Shown one piece after another: positions 1 through 8,808 of a DNA stretch of 64,000 nucleotides (position 1 is the first letter of the stretch; each line of letters opens with the position of its first letter). Origin of the DNA: an uncultured Amylibacter sp. (GTDB lineage: Bacteria; Pseudomonadota; Alphaproteobacteria; Rhodobacterales; Rhodobacteraceae); NCBI GenBank assembly GCA_947497475.1, contig CANMGS010000002.1, forward strand, positions 310,001-374,000. The letters run 5' to 3'. The position numbers were made by a program, and so were the translations under genes. The notes below the pieces were generated by a model that did no database searches, was not told the origin of the DNA, and was given only the letters and a program-made list of their open reading frames with translations.

Positions 1-913
1 TGAGGCGACCACCTTGGTATATAGGTTGTGTGGCTTCAATCCCAATAACCGCGGTTGTATCATCTAAATTTGTGGTGTCCGAGTTTGATCGCGCCGCAGT
101 CACATTTCCTGTTACAGTGATGTCTCTGTTTCCGCGGGCAATAGAAACAGCCTTTTCAGCTGCCTTTACCAAGAACTGTTGTTGAAGGATCTGTGGGTTT
201 CGAGCGATAGCAATAGCTTCGGCTGCATTTGCAGATGCAGGTAATTTTGGGGCAGGTGGTGGTGTTTGCAGGTTTTTAGGAGGTGAACCAATTGTTGCAA
301 TGTAGAAATCTATTGAACGTTTTAGTGCTGCACGACTTGTTTCCAATGTGCTTTGTGAAGCTGCGAACCGAGACTCTGCTTGGCTCACATCTGTTCGCGT
401 GACTTCACCAACTTCGAAGCGTTCACGTGCTGCACGTACTTCTTCGGACAAAACTTTCACACTGTTTTTTGAAAGTTCCACATTACGTATATCGCGGCGT
501 ACATCCATATAAGCCGTGACCGCATCCAACAAAACGTTTTGCTCTGTGTCTAATAAAGCTTGGCGGTTAGCCTGAACATTGAATTTTGCCTGATCAACGC
601 CGTTTAAACCAGTCAAGCCAGCATAAATAGGGATTGTTGTTGTTAAGGCTAAAGTACTACTGTTGCCTTCAGTGTTTCTGGTTCTGTTTAATGTTCTGTC
701 CGCTGAAGCTGTCGCAGCAATGCTTGGGCGCAATGCACCCCTAGCTTGGCTGACTGTTTCATCTGTTGCTCGCAGGTTGTTCTGACCAATCCGTAAAGAT
801 GGGTTAGTTTGATATGCTTGGATCAATGCATCTGTTAAAGTTGTCGCAAAAGCTGGCATGGCCGATAAAAGTGCGATACTTGCTGTTGTTACCTTAAGAG
901 CCTTTAAAAACAT
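1..913 (-). CDS. tolC: TolC family outer membrane efflux protein (partial, C-terminus off the window)
   Basis: The reverse strand opens with an ATG at 913 and stays open to base 1 (304 codons), so the C-terminal third is missing. The N-terminus is a signal peptide (MFLKALKV, hydrophobic core, cut after PAFA). It is followed by the TolC-type hallmarks of an AYQTNPSL segment, RA..E.VSQARGALRPS and later QPIYQGGRL near the window edge. TolC proteins form the outer-membrane channel of type I secretion and RND efflux systems, as a trimer with a periplasmic helical barrel. The gene lies 36 bp downstream of the isoaspartate methyltransferase gene on the same strand, a linkage common in Rhodobacterales, so the two are probably co-transcribed. 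The family call is firm; the exported substrate is not known. Confidence 0.9.
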   Translation of the reverse strand, partial: MFLKALKVTTASIALLSAMPAFATTLTDALIQAYQTNPSLRIGQNNLRATDETVSQARGALRPSIAATASADRTLNRTRNTEGNSSTLALTTTIPIYAGLTGLNGVDQAKFNVQANRQALLDTEQNVLLDAVTAYMDVRRDIRNVELSKNSVKVLSEEVRAARERFEVGEVTRTDVSQAESRFAASQSTLETSRAALKRSIDFYIATIGSPPKNLQTPPPAPKLPASANAAEAIAIARNPQILQQQFLVKAAEKAVSIARGNRDITVTGNVTAARSNSDTTNLDDTTAVIGIEATQPIYQGGRL

Positions 914-949
914 GGCTTGGCTTATCCTTCGGTCAGAAATTTTCTATAG

Positions 950-1603
950 TCAGAAAGTAAATTCGGGTTTGGTTTCAAATCCATTAAGAATAGGGGCAGA
1001 AGCATTAAATTCAGAACGCCAAGATATTTTGCCGTTCGATTTGTAGCCAACTTTACATTCACCCAATGCGCCATTTTGGAAAATAGCACAGATACGACCA
1101 CCCTCTTTAAGCTGATCTGATAGGGTCACAGGAATTTCCATAACAGCACCTTGCAGAATGATCACATCATAAGGACCGTTTTTAACATTACCTTCAGCCA
1201 GAGAACCTGTAGCAACAAAACCATTATCTACAGATTGCTCTGTCAAAGTTGTGTTGGCTTCTTGTGCCATACCTTGATCACTCTCTATAGATACCACAGC
1301 TTCGGCCATTTTTGCAAGAATCGCAGTTGAGTAGCCAAGGCCACAGCCAATATCCAATACCATTTCGGTTGGTTGTACATTGACGGCATCTAGCATCTTT
1401 GCAAAGGTTCTTGCGTCCAAAAGTACGCGGCCATTTCCAAGTTCAATATGTTCGCCTGCATAGGCTACTGGACGCTTTGACAAAGGGACATAAGCCTCGC
1501 GTGGTGTCGACAAAAGTGCATCAATAATCGGATATTTTGTAACATCAGAAGGTCTAACCTGACAGTCGACCATTGCTATACGTGCTGTTTTGTAATCAGA
1601 CAT
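950..1603 (-). CDS. pcm: Protein-L-isoaspartate O-methyltransferase family protein
   Basis: This 217-aa cytosolic protein has the SAM-binding motif I VLDIGCGLGYS at residues 82-92, followed by an acidic strand end (SIESD) that would contact the ribose of S-adenosylmethionine. The N-terminal part (MVDCQVRPSDV, then PREAYVP) is typical of the alphaproteobacterial branch of PIMT-like proteins. PIMT methylates isoaspartyl residues in aged proteins to start their repair. The branch found next to tolC is shorter and diverged from the classical enzyme, and its real substrate is uncertain. It sits 36 bp upstream of tolC on the same strand and is probably the first gene of that unit. Confidence 0.85.
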   Translation of the reverse strand: MSDYKTARIAMVDCQVRPSDVTKYPIIDALLSTPREAYVPLSKRPVAYAGEHIELGNGRVLLDARTFAKMLDAVNVQPTEMVLDIGCGLGYSTAILAKMAEAVVSIESDQGMAQEANTTLTEQSVDNGFVATGSLAEGNVKNGPYDVIILQGAVMEIPVTLSDQLKEGGRICAIFQNGALGECKVGYKSNGKISWRSEFNASAPILNGFETKPEFTF

Positions 1604-1695
1604 AACTCAACCTTGCCCTATGGTATCTTAGTTTTAGAAACTTGTGACACAGTTCAATGCGGTGAGCAACCAAACATGCCTAAAGAATTTACGGT

Positions 1696-2694
1696 TTATG
1701 TGCTTTTTTGCACAGGTATTGTCGGCGTAAGCTCTGGCTGATGTGTAATCACAGAAGGATGGATGTATTCTGAGGGACAATTTCCGATTTCACGGGGTTT
1801 GCGAGATAGGAAAAATTTAGCAATTCCACGCTTACTTCCCAGTGGTGTGGCATCTGGATCTTGGGGGAAGCGATCTCGCCATCCATCGGGAAGTTTCAGG
1901 CCGCATTTTTGCGCGCGTTCCAACATCCAGACCAAAGGTATATTGGATAAGTGGCGTGCTTTTGGGAATTCCCAAATATGTCCACCGACATCCGAATGTG
2001 CGCCGCGGAACCATACCTGTTCTAAATGACCCGGCCAATCAGGTTTTGTATGCCATATTACGGGACTATAGGCTGTGCGTGTTTCGTCCATTGCTAAAGC
2101 TTGGAAGCCATTTTTTACATGATTGGCAATGCTGTCATTATGAAATTCCGTTGCCATTGGCGCTAAATGACTGAGCAGGGGGTATTCTATTCCTAAAGCT
2201 TTGACTGTATCCCATACACCGATCATTTCGATGTCTATATCCGTATGACAATTCGCATCGAAGAAAGCTTTCATCACAGCTTCGGTGTCTTCGCATTCGT
2301 ATAAACGAAACGCTTGGCGCACATTGCGTTCAATGGCTTTGTCTTTTCTTAATAACCCAATAGCATCAATCATACCTGCCAAAGAGCGAACCGCATAGGC
2401 GCCACGACTGTAGCCAAATAAATAGATTTTATCGCCAATTTCATAATTGCTACTGAGATGGGCATATGCATCACGGATGGTTTGGTTTATTCCCAAACCA
2501 CTTGCCAAGGTTACCCATTTCCACAAACCGCGTCCCTGAACACCAGGATGATACCAAAGCGTTTCTTCTTTTCGATCATTGGTTTCCTCTAACAACCTGT
2601 AAAGTAAGCCAGCATTGGTTTCATGGCCTTCGATAAGGCGGCTTTGGGTGCCATCAATGATGATGATATGGTTTCTTGGTTTACCTGTGTTCAT
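1696..2694 (-). CDS. DUF2235 alpha/beta-hydrolase-like protein
   Basis: This 332-aa protein starts with HIIIIDGTQSRL, the family's DGT strand. It carries a nucleophile-elbow-like GYSRGA at residues 94-99 inside YLFGYSRGAYAVRSLAGMI, and an HSDVGGH segment further on. This is the pattern of DUF2235, whose relatives include Tle1-type phospholipase effectors of type VI secretion. No secretion signal, effector-immunity partner or T6SS gene is near, and the gene stands alone between the decarboxylase and the methyltransferase, so a housekeeping hydrolase is more likely than an effector. Substrate unknown. Confidence 0.8.
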   Translation of the reverse strand: MNTGKPRNHIIIIDGTQSRLIEGHETNAGLLYRLLEETNDRKEETLWYHPGVQGRGLWKWVTLASGLGINQTIRDAYAHLSSNYEIGDKIYLFGYSRGAYAVRSLAGMIDAIGLLRKDKAIERNVRQAFRLYECEDTEAVMKAFFDANCHTDIDIEMIGVWDTVKALGIEYPLLSHLAPMATEFHNDSIANHVKNGFQALAMDETRTAYSPVIWHTKPDWPGHLEQVWFRGAHSDVGGHIWEFPKARHLSNIPLVWMLERAQKCGLKLPDGWRDRFPQDPDATPLGSKRGIAKFFLSRKPREIGNCPSEYIHPSVITHQPELTPTIPVQKST

Positions 2695-2783
2695 GAGGCA
2701 AAGCTTTACACAGAAAAAAGGAAAAACAACACATCATTGCGCATTTCACGCAAATGCTATGCGATGTTAGAAATGTTACAGTT

Positions 2784-3920
2784 TCAAAGTTCTGTATTTG
2801 AGATCATTATTTCCTTGAAATGGCCATATCCGTTGAACTGTGTTGTGATGGATTTCACATAAGCGCCCATGTTTTCAAAAAGTATATAATCACCTTCTTC
2901 AATCGTGGATGGCAAAGACAGCGATTCTGGTAATTGATCCAGTGAATCGCAGGTTGGACCAAAAATGGTATAATGGGCGGTGTTTCCCATCTTTTGTACA
3001 CCATCCGATGTGATGGTATTGTAGCGGTCTACAGGGCCTATATCTCGGAACTCGGTTAGACCAGAATAGACACCGTCGTTTAGAAAAATATCATTTTTAT
3101 CCAGAGTCTTAACGCGGGTTGCTAAGCTATAACTGTCAGCCGAAATGCTGCGTCCAGGTTCGCAAACCAGTTCTGGTATGTTGATTTTGAAATGGTGTTC
3201 TACAGCTGATTGAATGGTTTGGAAAAACGCTATGAGATCAGGTTTGCTTTTCTCACGAAAGCTGGGGAACCCACCACCAACATTCAATCGTTCTAATGTA
3301 CAACCTGCTTTAAGCGCGATGTCTGAACAAGCTTTTATATACAATGCCCATGCTTTTGGGTCTGTACATTGTGTGCCGGGATGAAAGGTCATCGATGTAC
3401 GGTAATTGCTGTTCTTCAAACGCTTTAATAGGGTAATGCAGTCATTTGAATTTGCCCCAAACTTGGAACCGAAATCATAAGCGGCACCTTCTAAATCCAG
3501 TTTCAAACGGACAGATATTTCAGCACCCTCTGGTGCATATTCAACTAATTTTTCTAATTCTGCCATGCGGTCGACTGAATAACAGCGAATGTTATTTGAT
3601 ACGGCGTGTTTGATTTCTGAAACTGACCGGATTGGATTGTGATAATGAAGCGTAGCATTTGGGGCGATACCCTTAATCAAATCAATTTCAACAGGAGAGG
3701 CGACATCAAAGCTGGTAACGCCAGATGCAATTAATGTTTTTATCACTTTGGGATCTGGGTTTGCTTTTACGGCATAAGTGACAAGACCAGGGAAATGATC
3801 TTGGAACAATTTTGCGGTTTCAGTTAACTTTTGAGGGTTGAAAAACAATACGGGAAGATCGGGCTTGCATTGCTTTAGATACCCATGCCGTGTTTGCCAA
3901 ATCGCTTCTTGAAAACTCAT
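2784..3920 (-). CDS. Type III PLP-dependent ornithine decarboxylase
   Basis: Start chosen at 3920 (378 aa), because a GGAG stands 6 nt before that ATG; an upstream in-frame ATG at 3956 lacks a good site. The alanine-racemase-fold barrel carries the PLP lysine in YAVKANPDP (K52), HPGTQ at 180-184, the phosphate-binding GGGFPS at 215-220 and EPGRS at 254-258. The C-terminal beta domain has GPTCDSLD at 321-328. Its Cys (324) matches the catalytic cysteine of eukaryote-like ornithine decarboxylases and argues against diaminopimelate decarboxylase. The product would be putrescine, possibly cadaverine if the enzyme also accepts lysine. The gene is divergent from an Lrp-type regulator, which is its likely controller. 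Confidence 0.88.
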   Translation of the reverse strand: MSFQEAIWQTRHGYLKQCKPDLPVLFFNPQKLTETAKLFQDHFPGLVTYAVKANPDPKVIKTLIASGVTSFDVASPVEIDLIKGIAPNATLHYHNPIRSVSEIKHAVSNNIRCYSVDRMAELEKLVEYAPEGAEISVRLKLDLEGAAYDFGSKFGANSNDCITLLKRLKNSNYRTSMTFHPGTQCTDPKAWALYIKACSDIALKAGCTLERLNVGGGFPSFREKSKPDLIAFFQTIQSAVEHHFKINIPELVCEPGRSISADSYSLATRVKTLDKNDIFLNDGVYSGLTEFRDIGPVDRYNTITSDGVQKMGNTAHYTIFGPTCDSLDQLPESLSLPSTIEEGDYILFENMGAYVKSITTQFNGYGHFKEIMISNTEL

Positions 3921-3989
3921 GCCTGTCTCCGTTTTCTTATAGTTTGTGACACGCACCCGTAAAAAACAGTCGGCAATATGGGCATTTTG

Positions 3990-4020
3990 TGATTAATATG
4001 AATCATTATGACGAAATAAT
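3990..4020. promoter_or_regulatory. Candidate Lrp/AsnC operator (two tandem inverted repeats)
   Basis: Two short inverted repeats stand side by side between the divergent decarboxylase and Lrp genes: TGATT-N6-AATCA at 3990-4005 and ATTAT-N6-ATAAT at 4005-4020. Both have the same 5-6-5 design and are 15 bp apart, suiting an oligomeric Lrp-type regulator binding one DNA face. They end 11 bp before the Lrp start codon, fitting autorepression. The sites are seen directly; their function is inferred. Confidence 0.4.
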
Positions 4021-4031
4021 GGGCGTATTTT

Positions 4032-4463
4032 ATGGATGATATCGATAAACAGTTGATTGCAGCTTTGGCAGTGAATGCCCGAACGCCTGTATCCACTTTG
4101 GCGGGAACGCTGGGTTTGGCGCGCACTACGGTTCAAGCACGCTTGGATCGTTTAGAGAATTCTGGGACGATTGCGGGGTATACTGTACGTTTGACCGATG
4201 CAGCTATGGCGGGGCGCATACGTGCAACGGTTCTGGTGCAAGCGGACACAGGTAAACAGGCCAGCATTATTGGGCGTTTGAAAACAATGTCACACATCGA
4301 AGAGGCGCATACGGCATCTGGTCGGTTTGATCTGGTCTTGCAAATAGCTGCAAGTACTACGGCAGAACTGGACGATGTATTGGATCAAATAGGAGCCTTG
4401 GATGGTGTGAAGTCTTCTGAAAGCTTAATCCGTCTGACCACAAAGATTGACCGCGCTTTGTAA
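4032..4463 (+). CDS. Lrp/AsnC family transcriptional regulator
   Basis: This 143-aa protein has the usual two-domain layout. Residues 1-50 form a winged helix-turn-helix (MDDIDKQLIAALAVNARTPV, then ARTTVQARLDRLENSG). Residues 65-140 form the RAM ligand-binding domain, including the HIEEAHTASGRFDLVL strand. Such proteins form octamers that sense amino acids. The gene is divergently transcribed from the ornithine decarboxylase gene with 111 bp between them, so an ornithine- or lysine-responsive control of that gene is the simplest reading. It is followed after 36 bp by the HD-domain gene and may be co-transcribed with it. Confidence 0.9.
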   Translation: MDDIDKQLIAALAVNARTPVSTLAGTLGLARTTVQARLDRLENSGTIAGYTVRLTDAAMAGRIRATVLVQADTGKQASIIGRLKTMSHIEEAHTASGRFDLVLQIAASTTAELDDVLDQIGALDGVKSSESLIRLTTKIDRAL

Positions 4464-4499
4464 GCGGATGTAGCATTCTAATCAGCGATTGGAGGTATC

Positions 4500-5114
4500 A
4501 TGGATCAGGTTAAATTTACCCAAATGAAAGATGGGGATCGTGAAGATTATGATTTCCTGATGAAACATGAAGTTGAACATACCAAAGGTACAGCCGACAG
4601 ATTGCTAAAAGCACTTGTTGAATTGGACGAAGGCTTATCTGGCTATCAAATCACACGTTTAGGCCATTCGCTACAGTCCGCTACCCGTGCATGGCGCGAT
4701 GGGGCGGATATTGACTGGGTGGTTTCAGCACTATTACACGACATCGGCGATATCTTTGCGCCTTATAACCATGATGAATATGCTGCAACGATCTTGAAAC
4801 CCTTTGTGCGTGAACAATGCCGTTGGGTCGTGGAAAAGCATGGCGACTTTCAACTGGTGTATTACGGCGAACATGTGGGTGCCGATCCTGAAAAACGCAA
4901 AGCCTATGCTGGGCATGAGTTTTTTGGTGATTGCGCACAGTTTTGCGAGCGTTGGGATCAATCCAGCTTTGATCCGGACTATGACACATATGATATTTCA
5001 TTCTTTCGGGATATGGTACGTGAAGTCTTTGCACGCGAACCCTATGATCCTGCAGTTACACAGGCAAAACCACAGCCTTTGACCCATTCTCAACGTGCCG
5101 CTGAACGCGCTTAA
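4500..5114 (+). CDS. HD-domain protein of the PhnZ/TmpB-like oxygenase group
   Basis: This 204-aa soluble protein has metal-ligand candidates H56 ([10 protein letters not shown]), H80-D81 (ALLHDIGD), H91, H114 (VEKHGDFQ) and D153 in DQSSFDP. The pattern [14 protein letters not shown] and DQ.SFDP resembles the PhnZ/TmpB/myo-inositol-oxygenase branch of the HD superfamily, in which a mixed-valence di-iron centre oxidises C-H bonds next to phosphonates or alcohols. It is less like ordinary phosphohydrolases. The ribosome site GGAGG stands 4 nt upstream of the ATG. It follows the Lrp gene by 36 bp. No phosphonate genes adjoin it, so the substrate is open; general databases would call it an HD domain protein. 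Confidence 0.75.
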   Translation: MDQVKFTQMKDGDREDYDFLMKHEVEHTKGTADRLLKALVELDEGLSGYQITRLGHSLQSATRAWRDGADIDWVVSALLHDIGDIFAPYNHDEYAATILKPFVREQCRWVVEKHGDFQLVYYGEHVGADPEKRKAYAGHEFFGDCAQFCERWDQSSFDPDYDTYDISFFRDMVREVFAREPYDPAVTQAKPQPLTHSQRAAERA

Positions 5115-5197
5115 TCATTTACTGCATTTACAGGGCTTCCCCTTATGTGAAACCCCATGTAGAAAGCCATGAAACACTAATTTCAAGGCAAGACACC

Positions 5198-8086
5198 ATG
5201 GCGATGGAAAAGAATTTTGATGCAGCTGCAAACGAAGCTGCACTTTATGAAAAATGGGAAACATCTGGCGCGTTTAAAGCGGGCGCAAATGCAAAAGAGG
5301 GTGCAGATGCGTTCTGCATTATGATCCCACCGCCAAATGTGACAGGCGTTCTGCACATGGGCCATGCGTTTAACAATACACTGCAAGACATTTTGGTGCG
5401 CTGGCACCGTATGCGTGGGTTCGACACGTTGTGGCAACCTGGCCAAGACCATGCGGGGATCGCCACCCAAATGGTTGTGGAACGTCAGTTGGCTGAGCAG
5501 GGTATCAAGCGCACTGATTTAGGCCGTGATAAGTTCCTTGAAAAAGTTTGGGCTTGGAAAGAGCAATCAGGTGGCACGATTGTTGAACAGCTGAAACGTC
5601 TTGGTGCGTCATGTGATTGGGATCGCAACGCCTTCACAATGGCGGGTGCTCATGGCGACACGCGCACAGGTCATGAAAACAGCCCGAACTTCCATGATGC
5701 GGTTCTGAAAGTTTTTGTGAAGATGTACAACGAGGGTAAGATTTACAAAGGCAAACGCCTTGTGAATTGGGACCCGAAGTTTGAAACTGCGATTTCTGAC
5801 CTTGAGGTGGAGAATATCGAGGTTGATGGCCACATGTGGCACTTCAAATACCCGTTGGCGGGCGGTGCGACTTATACCTACGTTGAAAAAGACGAAGATG
5901 GGAATGTCACGCTGACAGAAGAGCGTGATTACATTTCTATCGCCACAACACGTCCAGAAACCATGCTGGGTGATGGTGCTGTTGCGGTTTATGTCAGCGA
6001 TGAGCGTTATGCGCCGATCGTGGGCAAGCTTTGTGAAATTCCTGTGGGGCCAAAAGAGTTCCGCCGTTTGATCCCGATCATCACAGATGAATACCCTGAT
6101 CCTGATTTTGGCTCGGGTGCTGTGAAAATCACGGGCGCGCATGACTTTAACGACTATCAGGTGGCCAAACGCGGTGGCATTCCGATGTATTCTTTGATGG
6201 ATACACAGGGGAATATGCGCGCTGACGGGAAACCATACGCAGAAGAGGCGGCTGTGGCGCAAGCGATTGCCAATGGTGAGCAAGAGTTTGACGAGGCAAT
6301 GATCGCCGCGATGAACCTTGTGCCCGATGAATATCGCGGTTTGGATCGGTTCGAGGCGCGTAAACGCGTTGTGGCGGATATCACGGCCGAAGGCTTGGCT
6401 GTGATGACGACAGACGAAGAGGGTAACGAGTCCCCTTACGTTGAAAACAAAAAGATCATGCAGCCGTTTGGCGACCGTTCCAAAGTGGTGATCGAGCCGA
6501 TGTTGACGGATCAATGGTTTGTGGACACAGCCCAAATCGTACAGCCCGCGATTGATGCGGTGCGTGATGGGACTGTGAAAATTCTGCCAGAAGGCGACAA
6601 GAAGGTGTATTTCCACTGGCTGGAGAATATTGAGCCTTGGTGTATTTCACGTCAACTGTGGTGGGGGCATCAGGTTCCTGTTTGGTATGATGAAAAGGGT
6701 ACAGCGTATTGTGCTGCAACTGAGGCTGAAGCATCAGAGTTGGCTGGTGGTAAATCTTTAGAACGCGACCCTGACGTCCTAGACACATGGTTCTCATCTG
6801 GCCTTTGGCCATTTGGCACATTGGGCTGGCCTGAAAATACGTCTGAGCTGGAACGCTATTACACGAACGACAATGTAGACCGTGTGTTGATTACGGGCTT
6901 CGACATCATCTTCTTCTGGGTTGCTCGTATGATGATGATGGGTATTGAAACCATGGATAAAGTGCCGTTTGAAACGGTTTACGTGCATCCGTTGGTGCGT
7001 GATGAGAAGGGCAAAAAGATGTCCAAATCCACGGGTAATGTTTTGGATCCGTTGGATTTGATCGACAAATACGGCACCGATGCCGTGCGCTTTACGCTGA
7101 CGGCTATGGCTGCGATGGGGCGCGATTTGAAACTTTCTGAGGATCGCATCACAGGCTATCGTAACTTTGGTACGAAGCTTTGGAACGCAGCGCGTTTTGC
7201 AGAGTTTAATGAGGCAACACCTGTTGCGGATTTCGACCCTACATCAGCCACGCAGACATTGAACAAATGGATCATCGGTGAAACGGCTCTGGTGCGTGAA
7301 GCCGTGGATGCATCATTAGAGCAATACCGTTTCAACGATGCCGCAAATGCGCTTTACGCATTCGTTTGGGGTAAGGTTTGTGACTGGTATGTAGAGCTGT
7401 CAAAACCACTGTTCCAAGGCGAAGATGAAGCGGTAAAGGCGGAAACCAAGGCGACGCTGTCATGGGTACTGGATCAATGTATCATCCTGCTGCACCCAAT
7501 TATGCCGTATATCACCGAACAATTGTGGGGCGATATTGCGGAACGTGCGAATATGTTGGTGCATGAGGATTGGCCAACATATACATCCGCTGATTTGTTG
7601 GATGCGGATGCATCACGCGAAATGAACTGGGTGGTTGGTTTGATCGAACAAATCCGTTCGGTTCGTGCGGAAATGCGTGTGAATGCGGGTGCTAAAATCC
7701 CGATGGTTCAATTGGAATTGGATGATCTGGGCAAAGCTGCGTTGGAACGTAACCTGCCAATGATCATGCGTTTAGCACGGATTGAGGAATTGACCGAAGC
7801 ATCCGAAGCGCCAAAAGGCTCAGTTACGATGGCTGTTGAGGGTGGCACATTCTGTCTGCCGTTGGCAGATATCATCGATGTGGATTCTGAAAAGGCGCGT
7901 TTGACCAAGCTGATTGAAAAGCTGGAAAAAGAGCTGAATGGCATCAAAGGCAAGTTGTCGAACGAGAAATTCGTGAACAATGCGCCAGAAGCCGTGGTTG
8001 CCGAAAACCGTGCCCGTATTGAAACGGGTGGCGAAGAGCTGAAAATCCTACAAGAGGCTTTTGAGCGTGTGGCAGCGCTAGGCTAG
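5198..8086 (+). CDS. valS: Valyl-tRNA synthetase
   Basis: Class Ia synthetase that charges tRNA-Val and edits misacylated threonine. Start placed at 5198 (MAMEKNFD, 962 aa) with AAGG 9 nt upstream; the frame stays open to a GTG at 5147 but that extension is unlike the family. The HIGH-type motif is HMGH at residues 53-56 and the KMSKS loop is at 607-611. The large CP1 editing domain lies between them, and a coiled-coil tRNA-binding arm closes the C-terminus (about 895-960). Length and motif order are full, so the gene is intact. It is monocistronic, ending at a strong hairpin at 8114-8145. Confidence 0.98.
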   Translation: MAMEKNFDAAANEAALYEKWETSGAFKAGANAKEGADAFCIMIPPPNVTGVLHMGHAFNNTLQDILVRWHRMRGFDTLWQPGQDHAGIATQMVVERQLAEQGIKRTDLGRDKFLEKVWAWKEQSGGTIVEQLKRLGASCDWDRNAFTMAGAHGDTRTGHENSPNFHDAVLKVFVKMYNEGKIYKGKRLVNWDPKFETAISDLEVENIEVDGHMWHFKYPLAGGATYTYVEKDEDGNVTLTEERDYISIATTRPETMLGDGAVAVYVSDERYAPIVGKLCEIPVGPKEFRRLIPIITDEYPDPDFGSGAVKITGAHDFNDYQVAKRGGIPMYSLMDTQGNMRADGKPYAEEAAVAQAIANGEQEFDEAMIAAMNLVPDEYRGLDRFEARKRVVADITAEGLAVMTTDEEGNESPYVENKKIMQPFGDRSKVVIEPMLTDQWFVDTAQIVQPAIDAVRDGTVKILPEGDKKVYFHWLENIEPWCISRQLWWGHQVPVWYDEKGTAYCAATEAEASELAGGKSLERDPDVLDTWFSSGLWPFGTLGWPENTSELERYYTNDNVDRVLITGFDIIFFWVARMMMMGIETMDKVPFETVYVHPLVRDEKGKKMSKSTGNVLDPLDLIDKYGTDAVRFTLTAMAAMGRDLKLSEDRITGYRNFGTKLWNAARFAEFNEATPVADFDPTSATQTLNKWIIGETALVREAVDASLEQYRFNDAANALYAFVWGKVCDWYVELSKPLFQGEDEAVKAETKATLSWVLDQCIILLHPIMPYITEQLWGDIAERANMLVHEDWPTYTSADLLDADASREMNWVVGLIEQIRSVRAEMRVNAGAKIPMVQLELDDLGKAALERNLPMIMRLARIEELTEASEAPKGSVTMAVEGGTFCLPLADIIDVDSEKARLTKLIEKLEKELNGIKGKLSNEKFVNNAPEAVVAENRARIETGGEELKILQEAFERVAALG

Positions 8087-8113
8087 ACCAAAGCCGTTTA
8101 AGCAGATTGAAAA

Positions 8114-8145
8114 CACCCTGATGCGAGGCAGATAGCATCAGGGTG
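8114..8145 (+). terminator. Hairpin terminator after valS
   Basis: A perfect 11-bp stem (CACCCTGATGC with GCATCAGGGTG) with a 10-nt loop lies 28 bp after the valS stop. No T-run follows directly on the plus strand. It also lies just past the stop of the small minus-strand gene at 8153, so it may serve both directions. Confidence 0.7.
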
Positions 8146-8152
8146 CTAAAGC

Positions 8153-8332
8153 TTAGGCCGCTGCAGGCAACAGCGTTCCGCTTTTGAAATCTACACGTAA
8201 TGTTAGGATTGGATGTCCGTCTTCTTGAGGCGCGGACTTCGCTAGACCGTAGTCGCGAAGATCAATCACAGTTGGGTTTTGCATCATGGCTAATGTTTTT
8301 GCACGATAGTCTGAAAATTTAATCGGTTTCAT
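8153..8332 (-). CDS. Small conserved-looking hypothetical protein (59 aa)
   Basis: A 59-codon frame on the minus strand starts at 8332 with MKPIKFSDYRAKTL and ends LLPAAA. An AAAGGATACTGAG ribosome site directly precedes the ATG, and codon use matches the neighbours. There is no signal peptide, membrane segment or recognised motif; the middle (VIDLRDYGLAKSAPQEDGHP) is polar. The hairpin at 8114-8145 would end its transcript. I do not recognise the family. The call rests on the start signals and on an otherwise empty gap. Confidence 0.6.
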   Translation of the reverse strand: MKPIKFSDYRAKTLAMMQNPTVIDLRDYGLAKSAPQEDGHPILTLRVDFKSGTLLPAAA

Positions 8333-8433
8333 CTCAGTATCCTTTCATTGGCAGATGATAGATATGTGGATAACTTTGTGGATAAAAACAACCCACGGGG
8401 GCTGTGTAACACGCCCATGTGAAGGTTTCGTGA

Positions 8434-8625
8434 CTAGCGAACGACCCGATCTATGGCCCGCATGGCGCCAATTGCTTTGTCATAATAGACGGTCAAAATA
8501 CGCCGTGCGGGCGGCGATTTTGCAATATTTGGTAGGAATTTTACGGCGCCAGCAGCAGATGCTGTCGCTAAAAGGCCTCTGCGCGTAATTTTATTACCTA
8601 GCGCTTTTTCTGATTTCATAGACAT
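8434..8625 (-). CDS. Small twin-arginine-signal hypothetical protein (63 aa)
   Basis: The 63-aa product contains ITRRGLLATASAAGAVKFL at about residues 13-31, a twin-arginine motif followed by a moderately hydrophobic stretch, then a basic C-terminus (RRILTVYYDKAIGAMR). GAGG stands 11 nt before the ATG; a second ATG at 8619 is possible. It could be a very short Tat-exported or membrane-anchored peptide. No partner enzyme with a cofactor that would need Tat export lies beside it. Function unknown. Confidence 0.5.
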   Translation of the reverse strand: MSMKSEKALGNKITRRGLLATASAAGAVKFLPNIAKSPPARRILTVYYDKAIGAMRAIDRVVR

Positions 8626-8808
8626 TTACTGTATTACCTCTTCTATGTTCGCATATCAGGTATGTTGAATTATCAATAATACAAGATGTAGATGTTACAG
8701 TTTTTGCCTTCACATTGTGACCTTTGGGGCGCCAAAAACGAATCGAATGTTTGTTTTTGACTATTTTTAAAAGGTTAAAGTGCAAGAAATGCTGTGGATA
8801 TCAGCTGT

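Noticed and set aside
1696-2694. Type VI secretion effector of the Tle1 class
   Set aside because: DUF2235 alone does not prove it; no immunity gene, VgrG or T6SS component is nearby.
5609-6616. Long open frame antisense to valS (335 codons)
   Set aside because: It is the complement of a highly biased coding sequence; its product is rich in His, Arg and Ile without any family pattern, and valS itself is complete.
8626-8808. Possible small RNA or second small gene upstream of the Tat-type peptide
   Set aside because: An open frame exists here but overlaps the start of the supported gene; no stable fold or promoter-terminator pair was found.
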